A stretch of 64,000 bases of DNA from Streptomyces sp. SirexAA-E (GTDB lineage Bacteria > Actinomycetota > Actinomycetes > Streptomycetales > Streptomycetaceae): positions 7,006,001 through 7,070,000 of the forward strand of contig NC_015953.1 in the NCBI RefSeq assembly GCF_000177195.2, in the 5' to 3' direction. Below the pieces are notes generated by a model, which was given only the letters and a program-made list of their open reading frames with translations, did no database searches and had not been told where the DNA came from. Positions 33,097 through 40,800 of this stretch are shown here, one piece after another. The translations under genes and the position numbers were made by a program. Each line of letters begins with the position of its first letter. Position 1 is the first letter of the stretch.

Positions 33097-33929
33097 GCGG
33101 TCCTGCCTTCCGGGTGTGTGCGGTCGTTGAGACGGCGCAGGGCGAGCAGTGTGCAGAGGGCGAAGCCCAGCGCGTTGCCCACTCCGTGGGTGGCGGCCAT
33201 CCAGGTCAGGCTGGGGTGGGGCAGCCCGGTGGCCTCGCCGAGCGCCCAGCTCAGGGCGAGCAGCATGGTGGCCACGAGGACGACGGCCGAGGCGGTGAGC
33301 AGGGCCCGGGTCGTGCGGTCCGGGCCCGGGCGGCGAGCGGTGCGCCGGGTCAGCAGGGCGACCGCCCACATCCCGGCGGTCAGTACGAGTGCTCCGCCCA
33401 GCTCGGCCAGGTCGCCGACGAAGTATCCGGCCAGGACGAGCAGGGTGCCCAGGGGGACGCTCAGCGCGGCGAACCGCCCCGCCCTCCCGTCGTCGGCCCG
33501 GCAGACCAGGCCCGCGACGAGTGCCGCGGCGAATCCGGCGAAGTGGAAGTGCGGCACGGTGAGCGCCAGGATGCCGAGCCCGAAGCCGAACAGCTCGTGC
33601 CCCCAGCGCTCGGCGACCAGTGCCAGTGCGGCCACCGACGGGGTCACCAGCGCCGTGAGCAGGGCGATCTCCGCCGGGCGTGCGCTCCGGGTCCGCGCGA
33701 GGCGCCGCGGCGCGTGAGCGGCCAGCAGCAGTGTCCCCAGCGCGTAGCAGGCGGCCGGTGCCGTCGCGGCGGCACCGCGCGGCAGCCAGAGCGACAGGGC
33801 CCCGGGCACCGCGAACAGGGGCCACAGCCGGCGAATCCGTTCGAGCGCCGGGTCGGCGACCAGCCCCAGACCCGCCGGCACGATCACCAGCATCCCCAGC
33901 GTGACGACGAGACCGACCAGTACGGACAT
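33093..33929 (-). CDS. YndJ-like multi-pass membrane protein
   Basis: This 278-residue membrane protein has about eight to nine helices (MSVLVGLVVTLGMLVIVPAG, RIRRLWPLFAVPGALSLWLP, ALVTPSVAALALVAERWGHE). The family signature region is LGILALTVPHFHFAGFAAAL, with a membrane-embedded His-Phe-His, followed by SLTWMAATHGVGNALGFALC. It resembles the YndJ family, whose biochemical role is unknown. It is the first gene of a three-gene minus-strand operon with DUF1990 (4-base overlap) and the lipase-maturation-factor family gene. The start is the ATG at 33929. The first TTGAAC palindrome is 24 bases upstream. Confidence 0.85.
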   Translation of the reverse strand: MSVLVGLVVTLGMLVIVPAGLGLVADPALERIRRLWPLFAVPGALSLWLPRGAAATAPAACYALGTLLLAAHAPRRLARTRSARPAEIALLTALVTPSVAALALVAERWGHELFGFGLGILALTVPHFHFAGFAAALVAGLVCRADDGRAGRFAALSVPLGTLLVLAGYFVGDLAELGGALVLTAGMWAVALLTRRTARRPGPDRTTRALLTASAVVLVATMLLALSWALGEATGLPHPSLTWMAATHGVGNALGFALCTLLALRRLNDRTHPEGRTA

Positions 33930-33952
33930 GACGCCCCCGGTTCCGAGAGGAA

Positions 33953-33966
33953 TTGAACACGTTCAA
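33953..33966. promoter_or_regulatory. TTGAAC-N2-GTTCAA operator, site 1
   Basis: TTGAACACGTTCAA is a dyad of 6-2-6 form, 24 bases upstream of the YndJ start. It is one of two copies in the divergent promoter region, with centres 43 bases apart, about four helical turns. Confidence 0.75.
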
Positions 33967-33994
33967 GTTCTGTCGATCAGACCTTAGGGCCTTT

Positions 33995-34010
33995 CTTGAA
34001 CGCGTTCAAG
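33995..34010. promoter_or_regulatory. TTGAAC-N2-GTTCAA operator, site 2
   Basis: CTTGAACGCGTTCAAG is a perfect 16-base palindrome with the same core as site 1. Such sites are typical of TetR-family repressors, but no tetR gene lies next to it. The regulator is therefore encoded elsewhere. Confidence 0.78.
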
Positions 34011-34059
34011 ACGCAAGTTTCAGTCGAGAAATCGGACAAATAATGGCAGAGTGGCGCAC

Positions 34060-36126
34060 ATGGATGATCGGGTTGCGGGTGCCCTGTCACTCCCGGACGA
34101 CTGGCCCGCCCACCCGGATCTCAGTCTCGCCCTGAACCGAATGGGCAGCTTCGACTGGGATCTGGACAGCGGACTCATGCACATGGACGAGCCCGCGCTC
34201 GAGATGTTCGACCTGAGCGCCGAGGAGTACGACAACCGCCCCGGCTCACTCTCCTCGCGCGTCCCGGCCGAGGAGGGGACCCGGCTCGACGCCATGGTCT
34301 CCCAGGCGCTCAAGAGCGGCCGCGAGAACTACGGCGCCTACTTCCGCAGGAGACGGCGTGACGGGACGCTCCGATGGACCCACACCCAGGGCTTCATCCG
34401 CCGGGACGCGGAGGGCAGGCCGCGGCGGATCATCGGTATCGTCCGCGACGCCACCCAGGAACTGGCCGCCTCCGCCGCCCGCCGGACGGTCGACGAGGAA
34501 CGGCGCCGCCGCACCAGCCTGGTGCAGAGCACGACGGCGGCCCTGGCCCACGCCCGGACCGTCAAGGACGTCACGGACGTACTGAAGAACTCCCAGGGGC
34601 TCGCGCACCTCGGCGCCACCAGCCTGGTCATGGGCCTGCTGGAGGGCTCGCGCATCCACCTCGTCGCCGACGGGCCCGAGGGCGCCTACGTGACGGGTAC
34701 CCGCTACACGCGGGTGGACGAGCCCTATCCCATGGGCGAGGTGATCCGCACGCTCAAGCCCCGTTTCATCGAGAGCGCCGAGGACTTCGCGGCCTCCTAC
34801 CCGATCCTGTGGCCGCACATCAGCCACCTCGGTATCACCGCGGCCGCCTATCTGCCGCTCATCGCCCAGGCGCGCCCGATCGGTGCGCTGGGTCTCCTCT
34901 ACGGCGACCGGGAGGGCTTCCCGGGGGACGAGCGGAACCTGCTGGTCGCCCTCGGCACCTCCATCGCCCAGAGTCTCCAGCGGGCCATGCTCTACGAGCA
35001 GGAGCACGATCTCGCCGAGGGCCTCCAGCAGGCGATGCTGCCCCGCCGGATCCCCGAGGTGGCCGGCGCCCAGGTCGCCGTCCGCTACCGCTCCGCACGG
35101 CTGGGCCAGGACATCGGCGGCGACTGGTACGACATCATCCCGCTGCCCGGCGGCCGGGTCGGCGCCGTCATCGGTGACGTGCAGGGCCACGACACACACG
35201 CCGCGGCCGTCATGGGCCAGCTGCGCATCGTGCTGCGCGCCTACGCAGCCGAGGGGCACCGGCCCGCCACCGTGATGGCGCGGGCCTCCGTCTTCCTCCA
35301 CGAACTGGACACCGACCGTTTCGCCACCTGCTCCTACGCCGAGGTCGACCCCGTCACCGGAGTGGTGCAGCTGGTGCGGGCCGGCCATGTCGACCCGCTC
35401 GTCCGGGACGTCGACGGGAGCTGTCGCAAGCTGGCGTCCGACGGCGGTCTGCCACTGGGGCTCTCGGCGGAGTTCGGGCAGCTGGACTATCCCGTCAGCA
35501 CCATCGACCTTGACCCCGGCCAGACCATGGTCCTGTACACCGACGGGCTGGTGGAACTGCCGGGCGCCGACTTCGATCAGGGTATGCGGTTGCTGGAATC
35601 GATGGTGCGCGACGGACCGCAGGACCTCCAGCGGCTCGCCGACCGGCTCTGCGAGGTCGTCGACGAGCGCGGCGGACAGGACGACGTGGCCGTGCTGCTC
35701 CTGCGCCGCGACTCCGCGCACGCCCGGCACCCCGGCGGGAGGCTCCAGCAGCACGTCGCCCAGAACGACCCGGAGGCGCTGACCTCCTGCCGCCACATGA
35801 TCAGGGCGGCGGTACGGGCGTGGGGGGCCAGGGACCGGGCGGACGAGGTGGAACTGGCGGCCGACGAACTGGTCACCAACGCGCTGATGCACACCGACGG
35901 CGGGGCCATCGTCACCATCCGGATACTGGCCGGACCCGAGCGGCGCCTCCGGGTCGATGTGGAGGACCGGTCCAGCGCGCTGCCCCGGCGCAGGGACGCG
36001 GGGGAGTCGGGCGTCTCGGGGCGCGGGCTGATGCTGGTCGACCTGCTGGCGGACGTCTGGGGGGTGGAGGCCCGCGGGGGCGGCAAGTGCGTGTGGTGCG
36101 AATTCGCCGTCGTCGAACACCGCTGA
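34060..36126 (+). CDS. PAS-GAF-SpoIIE-HATPase regulatory phosphatase
   Basis: This 688-residue cytosolic protein has four modules. A PAS fold covers about 20-125 (LNRMGSFDWDLDSGLMHMDE, RDGTLRWTHTQGFIRRDAEG). A GAF domain covers about 140-310. A SpoIIE/PP2C phosphatase covers about 325-540 (GLQQAMLPRRIPEVAGAQVA, DIGGDWYDIIPLPGGRVGAV, VIGDVQGHDTHAAAVMGQLR, LYTDGLVELPGADFD). An RsbW-like HATPase ends the protein (about 560-685: ELAADELVTNALMHTDGGAI, GVSGRGLMLVDLLADVWGV). It combines an anti-sigma-type kinase/binder with a phosphatase, a form frequent in streptomycetes. The start is the ATG at 34060; a GTG three codons upstream is possible and the ribosome site is weak. It shares its upstream region with the YndJ operon, so the TTGAAC sites could affect both. 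Confidence 0.9.
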   Translation: MDDRVAGALSLPDDWPAHPDLSLALNRMGSFDWDLDSGLMHMDEPALEMFDLSAEEYDNRPGSLSSRVPAEEGTRLDAMVSQALKSGRENYGAYFRRRRRDGTLRWTHTQGFIRRDAEGRPRRIIGIVRDATQELAASAARRTVDEERRRRTSLVQSTTAALAHARTVKDVTDVLKNSQGLAHLGATSLVMGLLEGSRIHLVADGPEGAYVTGTRYTRVDEPYPMGEVIRTLKPRFIESAEDFAASYPILWPHISHLGITAAAYLPLIAQARPIGALGLLYGDREGFPGDERNLLVALGTSIAQSLQRAMLYEQEHDLAEGLQQAMLPRRIPEVAGAQVAVRYRSARLGQDIGGDWYDIIPLPGGRVGAVIGDVQGHDTHAAAVMGQLRIVLRAYAAEGHRPATVMARASVFLHELDTDRFATCSYAEVDPVTGVVQLVRAGHVDPLVRDVDGSCRKLASDGGLPLGLSAEFGQLDYPVSTIDLDPGQTMVLYTDGLVELPGADFDQGMRLLESMVRDGPQDLQRLADRLCEVVDERGGQDDVAVLLLRRDSAHARHPGGRLQQHVAQNDPEALTSCRHMIRAAVRAWGARDRADEVELAADELVTNALMHTDGGAIVTIRILAGPERRLRVDVEDRSSALPRRRDAGESGVSGRGLMLVDLLADVWGVEARGGGKCVWCEFAVVEHR

Positions 36127-36810
36127 GCCCCGTCGCGGACCGCGCACGGCCGTGACAGCACATGACGTGTCCGTGCTCGAACGTAACCGACCGCCAAGGG
36201 CTGACGGTGTTCCCGCAGTCTGCCGCCGACGACACCGGTGCGGCCCGCCACCGGGCCCCCGCGCTCCCGGCTGCCCGGCCCGTACGAAGCGGCCGGCCCG
36301 GCGCTGGACCGGATCGGGGGTGCGGGGGCCGTCGCCGTCCTGGCCGACCAGCTCCCCGCCCCGGCCCATCGGTTCGGCGCGCCCCTCGCCGGGAACGCGG
36401 CGCGGATGCTCTTCGGCATCCTGGTCACGAGCGTGCCCCTGCCGCGTTCGGCGCTCTCCCTGGGCGGCTGCCCGCTGCGGGCCGTCTACCCGATGGCGCC
36501 CCTCGCCCGGGGGCAGTCGCTCGCCGTCGCCCTGTCCACGTACGGCGACCGGGTCCAGGTCGGGCTGGTGACCGACGGCGAGGCGCTGCCCGATCTCGAC
36601 CGGTCGGCACCGGCGGTGCACGACGAACTTGAGGCCCTCCAGGCGCTCGTGCCGGTCGCCTCCGCACCCGTGTGCCCTGATAGATCGGACAGGTGTGGCG
36701 GAAATCGCGATACAGGCGCCGCCGAGGCGGTTGACGCCGCTCAGTGATCCGATGAATATTCGCTTGCGGGGCGATACGGCACCCGAGCGACCACCAGGGG
36801 GCGGCAGGAA
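36127..36810. other. Region of decayed coding sequence between SpoIIE and aldo/keto reductase genes
   Basis: This 684-base stretch has no intact gene. It contains the tail of a wax ester synthase-like gene (36238-36747). The last 60 bases form the promoter region of the next gene, with the ribosome site GGGGGCGG upstream of 36811. Confidence 0.5.
36238..36747 (+). pseudogene. C-terminal remnant of a wax ester synthase/diacylglycerol acyltransferase
   Basis: The frame from 36238 encodes VAVLADQLPAPAHRFGAPLA, NAARMLFGILVTSVPLPRSA and LSLGGCPLRAVYPMAPLARG. QSLAVALSTYGDRVQVGLVT and DLDRSAPAVHDELEALQALV follow. This is the C-terminal (DUF1298-type) domain of WS/DGAT enzymes, which make storage lipids. 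The N-terminal half with the HHxxxDG acyltransferase motif is absent. Upstream sequence to 36127 does not supply it in any frame, and the last 25 codons no longer look like the family. This is therefore a truncated remnant. Confidence 0.65.
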
Positions 36811-37800
36811 ATGCGGCGGAGCAGACTCGGACGCAGTGCGGTCGAGATCACGGAACTCTCCTTCGGGGCCGCGGCCATCGCCAACCTCTTCACCGAGGTG
36901 ACCCCGGCGCAGGCGGCCGCCACCGTCGACGCCGCCTGGGACGAAGGCGTCCGCTCCTTCGACACCGCCCCCCACTACGGCCTCGGCCTGTCCGAGCGCA
37001 GACTCGGCGAAGCCCTGCGCGGCCGTCCCCGCGACGCGTACACCGTGTCGACGAAGGCCGGCCGGCTGCTCGAACCGCTGCCGCCGGGAGCGGCCGGCGC
37101 CGATGCGCTGTCCGAGGGGTTCGCCGTGGCGCCCACCCACCGCCGCCGCTGGGACTTCAGCGCCGACGGCGTCCGCCGCAGCATCGAGGACAGCCTCGGG
37201 CGGCTCGGCCTCGACCGCGTCGACACCGTCTATCTGCACGACCCCGACGACCACGAGGAAGCCGCCTTCCGGGAGGCCTACCCGGCCCTGGAGAAGCTGC
37301 GCGCCGAGGGCGTGGTCCGCGCGATCGGCGCCGGGATGAACCAGACCGCGATGCTCACCCGCTTCCTGCGCGACACGGACGTCGACGCCGTCCTGTGCGC
37401 CGGCCGCTTCACCCTCCTCGACAGCAGCGCCCTCGCCGAGCTCCTGCCGGAGGCCGCCGCCCGCGGCCGTGCCGTCGTCGTCGGCGGGGTCTTCAACTCC
37501 GGGCTCCTGGCCGACCCGCGCCCCGGTGCCACGTACGACTACGCGGCGGCCCCCGCACACCTCCTCGACCGTGCCCTGCGCATGGAGGCGGTGGCCCACC
37601 GGCACGGCGTCCCCCTGCGGGCGGCGGCCCTCCACCACCCGCTGGGCCACCCGGCGGTCGCCGGCGTCCTCCTCGGCGCCCGCTCGCCCGAGGAGGTACG
37701 GGACGCGGCCGCCCTGTTCCGTACGCCGGTCCCCGACGCCCTCTGGGATGAGCTGCGCGCCGAAGGGCTGCTGGGCACACCGGACGGGGAGGCGGCATGA
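36811..37800 (+). CDS. Aldo/keto reductase (L-fucose/D-threo-aldose 1-dehydrogenase type)
   Basis: This 329-residue TIM-barrel oxidoreductase has the complete AKR tetrad: Asp51 and Tyr56 in FDTAPHYGLGLSERRLG, Lys82 in YTVSTKAGRLLEP and His143 in DTVYLHDPDDHEE. The NADP-binding end is AGVLLGARSPEEVRDAA. The FDTAPHYG..SE and VSTKAGRLL motifs and the partner gene match the D-threo-aldose/L-fucose dehydrogenase branch, which oxidises the sugar to a lactone. The stop overlaps the next start as ATGA, so it is translationally coupled to an L-fuconolactonase-type hydrolase. No fucose transporter or later pathway genes are adjacent. Confidence 0.9.
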   Translation: MRRSRLGRSAVEITELSFGAAAIANLFTEVTPAQAAATVDAAWDEGVRSFDTAPHYGLGLSERRLGEALRGRPRDAYTVSTKAGRLLEPLPPGAAGADALSEGFAVAPTHRRRWDFSADGVRRSIEDSLGRLGLDRVDTVYLHDPDDHEEAAFREAYPALEKLRAEGVVRAIGAGMNQTAMLTRFLRDTDVDAVLCAGRFTLLDSSALAELLPEAAARGRAVVVGGVFNSGLLADPRPGATYDYAAAPAHLLDRALRMEAVAHRHGVPLRAAALHHPLGHPAVAGVLLGARSPEEVRDAAALFRTPVPDALWDELRAEGLLGTPDGEAA

Positions 37801-38678
37801 GCACCGGCGGAGAGCAGCGGCCGCCGGCCGTCGACGCGCACCACCACGTCTGGGACCTCTCCGTGCGGGACCAGGCGTGGATCACCGGCGAGGATCTCGC
37901 CCCCCTCCGCCGCACCTTCGCCCTGGCCGACCTGGAACCCGAGGCCCGCGCGGCGGGGATCGGCGCCACCGTCGTCGTCCAGACCGTCACCGTCGCGGAG
38001 GAGACGCCCGAACTCCTCGCGCTCGCCGAGGGCCACACCCTCGTCGCGGGCGTCGTCGGCTGGACCGACCTCACCGCGCCCGACGTGGCCGACACCCTGG
38101 CCCGGCTCGCCGCCCTGCCCGGCGGCGACCGGCTCGTCGGCATCCGCCACCAGGTCCAGGACGAGCCCGATCCCGAGTGGCTGCTGCGCCCCGACGTCCG
38201 GCGCGGACTCACCGCCGTCGCCGACGCCGGACTCGTCTACGACCTGGTCGTCCGGCCGCACCAGCTTCCCGCCGCCGTCCGGGCCGCCGCTCTGCTCCCC
38301 GGGCTCACCTTCGTGCTCGACCACGCCGGCAAACCGCCGATCGCCGGGCGGCGGACCGTGCCGTGGGCCGACGGGCTGCGGGAGCTGGCGGCGCTGCCCC
38401 ACACCGTCTGCAAGCTCTCCGGCCTGGTCACCGAGGCCGACCCGCGGTCCTGGACGGTGGAGGATCTGCGCCCGTACACCGACACCGTCGTCGAGGCGTT
38501 CGGACCCGGCCGGGTGATGTTCGGCTCCGACTGGCCGGTCTGCCGGCTCGCCGCCTCGTACGCCGAGGTCGTCGACGCGGCCCACGCGCTCACCGCGCAC
38601 CTGGGGCAGAAGGCCCAGCGGGACGTGTTCGCCTCCACCGCGCGACGCGTCTACGGTCTGCCGGACCCGGGCGTCTGA
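37797..38678 (+). CDS. Amidohydrolase family lactonase (L-fuconolactonase type)
   Basis: This 293-residue metal-dependent hydrolase belongs to the amidohydrolase_2 group. The N-terminal metal motif is VDAHHHVWDLSVRDQAWITG, followed by RHQVQDEPDPEWLLRPDVR. The His-Asp region reads GLTFVLDHAGKPPIAG. The C-terminal Asp is in VMFGSDWPVCRLAASYAEVV. The FGSDWPV signature and the HHHVWD start are typical of L-fucono- and rhamnono-lactonases. It overlaps the aldo/keto reductase gene by 4 bases. Together they would turn an aldose into an aldonate. The fpg gene follows 40 bases later, and whether it is co-transcribed is unknown. Confidence 0.9.
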   Translation: MSTGGEQRPPAVDAHHHVWDLSVRDQAWITGEDLAPLRRTFALADLEPEARAAGIGATVVVQTVTVAEETPELLALAEGHTLVAGVVGWTDLTAPDVADTLARLAALPGGDRLVGIRHQVQDEPDPEWLLRPDVRRGLTAVADAGLVYDLVVRPHQLPAAVRAAALLPGLTFVLDHAGKPPIAGRRTVPWADGLRELAALPHTVCKLSGLVTEADPRSWTVEDLRPYTDTVVEAFGPGRVMFGSDWPVCRLAASYAEVVDAAHALTAHLGQKAQRDVFASTARRVYGLPDPGV

Positions 38679-38718
38679 CGGGTGGGCATCCGCCGGACGG
38701 CTGAGGCAGGCTGGTGTC

Positions 38719-39579
38719 ATGCCCGAACTGCCGGAAGTCGAAGCCCTGCGGGACTTCCTCGGCGACCATCTGGTCGGCAAGGAGATCGCCCGCGTCCTGC
38801 CGGTCGCGATCAGCGTCCTGAAGACGTACGACCCGCCGCTCACCGCCCTGCAGGACACCACCGTCACAGCCGTGGACCGGCACGGCAAGTTCCTGGACAT
38901 CACGGCAGGGGGGCTCCACCTGCTCATCCACCTGGCGCGGGCCGGCTGGCTGCGCTGGCAGGACGGCGTTCCCGCGGCCCCGACCCGGCCGGGCAAGGGG
39001 CCGCTCGCCCTCCGCACGGTCCTGACCGACGGCGAGGGCTTCGACCTGACCGAGATGGGGACCACCAAGCGTCTCTCGGTCCACCTGGTGCGCGACCCGG
39101 CCGACGTGCCCGGGGTCGCGCGTCTGGGGCCGGACCCGCTGGCCGACTCCTTCGACCGGGACGCCTTCGCCCTGCTGCTCGGCGGCCAGCGGCGGCAGAT
39201 CAAGGGGGCCCTGCGCGACCAGTCCCTGATCGCCGGAATCGGCAACGCCTACAGCGACGAGATCCTGCACGTCGCCCGGATGTCCCCGTTCAAGCTCACG
39301 ACGAGCCTGAGCGACAACGACCTCACCCACCTCTACACGGCGATGCGCGCCACTCTGAAGGACGCAGTCGAACGCTCCCGGGGCGTCGCCGCCGGACGCC
39401 TCAAGGCGGAGAAGAAGAGCGGCATGCGGGTCCACGGCCGCGCCGGCCAGGCCTGCCCGGTGTGCGGCGACACCATCCTGGAGGTGTCCTTCAGCGACTC
39501 CGCCCTCCAGTACTGCCCCACCTGCCAGACCGGCGGCAAACCGCTGGCCGACCGGCGCATGTCCCGCCTGCTGAAGTAG
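38719..39579 (+). CDS. Fpg/Nei-family DNA glycosylase/AP lyase
   Basis: This 286-residue base-excision repair enzyme begins MPELPEVEALRDFL, which gives the catalytic Pro1 and Glu2 after removal of Met. The conserved Lys in LDITAGGLHLLIHLARAGWL-type strands, the helix-two-turn-helix (RRQIKGALRDQSLIAGIGNA) and a C-terminal zinc finger (CPVCGDT ... CPTCQTGGK) are present. The sequence in the middle differs from canonical MutM, with no clear M-x-R void-filling triad that I can place. It is therefore likely one of the extra Fpg/Nei paralogues of actinobacteria. It acts on oxidised bases in DNA. Confidence 0.93.
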   Translation: MPELPEVEALRDFLGDHLVGKEIARVLPVAISVLKTYDPPLTALQDTTVTAVDRHGKFLDITAGGLHLLIHLARAGWLRWQDGVPAAPTRPGKGPLALRTVLTDGEGFDLTEMGTTKRLSVHLVRDPADVPGVARLGPDPLADSFDRDAFALLLGGQRRQIKGALRDQSLIAGIGNAYSDEILHVARMSPFKLTTSLSDNDLTHLYTAMRATLKDAVERSRGVAAGRLKAEKKSGMRVHGRAGQACPVCGDTILEVSFSDSALQYCPTCQTGGKPLADRRMSRLLK

Positions 39580-39621
39580 CGTGACGGCCTCCGCCCCGAG
39601 TGGAGCATCTACACTCCCGCC

Positions 39622-40374
39622 ATGCTGCGCGTACTCGCCGTCGACGACGAAGAACCCGCCCTGGAGGAACTCCTCTACCTGCTGCGCGCCGATCCCCGGA
39701 TCCGCAGCGCCGAAGGGGCCACCGGAGCCACCGAGGCGCTGCGCCGCATCGGCGGCGCCGTCGACGCCGGGCCGGACGACCCCTCGGCCATCGACGTCGT
39801 CTTCCTGGACATCCACATGGCGGGCCTGACCGGGCTCGACGTGGCACAACTGCTGGCGGGGTTCGCCGCGCCCCCGCTGATCGTGTTCGTCACCGCCCAC
39901 GAGGGCTTCGCCGTGCACGCCTTCGACCTCAAGGCCGTCGACTACGTCCTGAAACCGGTCCGCCGTGAACGCCTGGCCGAAGCCGTACGACGCGTCGCCG
40001 AACAGGTCGGCGAACGCTCCGCGCCCGTGCACGACGCGGCGGCCGACCAGATCGCGGTCGAACTCGGCGGGGTGATCCGCTTCGTCCCCGTCGAGGACAT
40101 CGCGTACGCCGAGGCGCAGGGCGACTACGCCCGGCTGCACACCCCCACCGGCAGCCACCTCGTCCGCATCCCGCTGACCACCCTGGAGGAGCGCTGGCGC
40201 TCCCGGGGCTTCGTCCGCATCCACCGCCGCCACCTCGTCGCACTGGGCCGGATCGACGAACTGCGGCTCGACGCCGGGAGCATGAGCGTGCGCATCGGGG
40301 AGGCCGAACTCGCCGTCAGCCGCCGCCACACCCGCGCCCTGCGCGACCTCCTGATGCGGCAGACCGGCCGCTGA
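39622..40374 (+). CDS. LytTR-type response regulator
   Basis: This 250-residue protein has a receiver domain with acidic pocket VLAVDDEEPALEELLYLL, phosphoacceptor Asp63 in VVFLDIHMAGLTGLD and Lys in FDLKAVDYVLKPVRRERL. A LytTR DNA-binding domain follows (about 145-245: FVPVEDIAYAEAQGDYARLH, FVRIHRRHLVALGRIDELRL). It is the first gene of an operon with a small membrane protein, a solute:sodium symporter and a LytS-type kinase (42284-43471), its presumed partner. Such systems in other bacteria sense extracellular carboxylates and control uptake or peptidase genes. Confidence 0.94.
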   Translation: MLRVLAVDDEEPALEELLYLLRADPRIRSAEGATGATEALRRIGGAVDAGPDDPSAIDVVFLDIHMAGLTGLDVAQLLAGFAAPPLIVFVTAHEGFAVHAFDLKAVDYVLKPVRRERLAEAVRRVAEQVGERSAPVHDAAADQIAVELGGVIRFVPVEDIAYAEAQGDYARLHTPTGSHLVRIPLTTLEERWRSRGFVRIHRRHLVALGRIDELRLDAGSMSVRIGEAELAVSRRHTRALRDLLMRQTGR

Positions 40375-40437
40375 CCTGGGCACCCTCCCGCCCACGCCCC
40401 TTCCCAGCCGGGCCCCGGACGCCTACACTCCGGGCCC

Positions 40438-40800
40438 ATGTCCCACGAGAGCACGCCCCGGCGCGAAGTGGTCACGGGCGAGCCCCGACGGGTACGCCCG
40501 CTGCCCCGCTACCGCCCCCAGGCCGAGATAGACGAGCAGACCGCGCTCGGCGGTGCCTACGTCCGCTCGCTGATGCGCAGTCAGCTCCGGGCCGGTCTCA
40601 CGGCCTTCGCCGTGCTCGCACTCGTCGCCGGAACCCTGCCGCTCGTCTTCGAAGCCCTGCACAGCAACGCCGTCGTCTGGGCGGTGCTCGGCTTCGCCAC
40701 CTACCCGCCGCTGGCCCTGGCCGCCTGGTGGTACGTACGCAGGGCCGAGCGCAACGAACGCGACTTCGCCCGGCTCGTGGAAGGCCGCCCCGCCCCGTGA
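40438..40800 (+). CDS. Small membrane protein of the symporter operon
   Basis: This 120-residue protein has a charged N-terminus (about 50 residues) and two membrane helices (LTAFAVLALVAGTLPLVFEA and NAVVWAVLGFATYPPLALAA), then a short charged tail (WWYVRRAERNERDFARLVEG). This is the layout of the DUF485-like subunit that accompanies acetate/solute symporters in many bacteria. Its stop overlaps the GTG start of the symporter gene (GTGA, 40797-40800), indicating a functional pair. Confidence 0.8.
   Translation: MSHESTPRREVVTGEPRRVRPLPRYRPQAEIDEQTALGGAYVRSLMRSQLRAGLTAFAVLALVAGTLPLVFEALHSNAVVWAVLGFATYPPLALAAWWYVRRAERNERDFARLVEGRPAP

Noticed and set aside
34246..37650. A second very long minus-strand frame opposite the SpoIIE and aldo/keto reductase genes
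   Set aside because: The same antisense artefact; it crosses genes with intact catalytic motifs on the plus strand.
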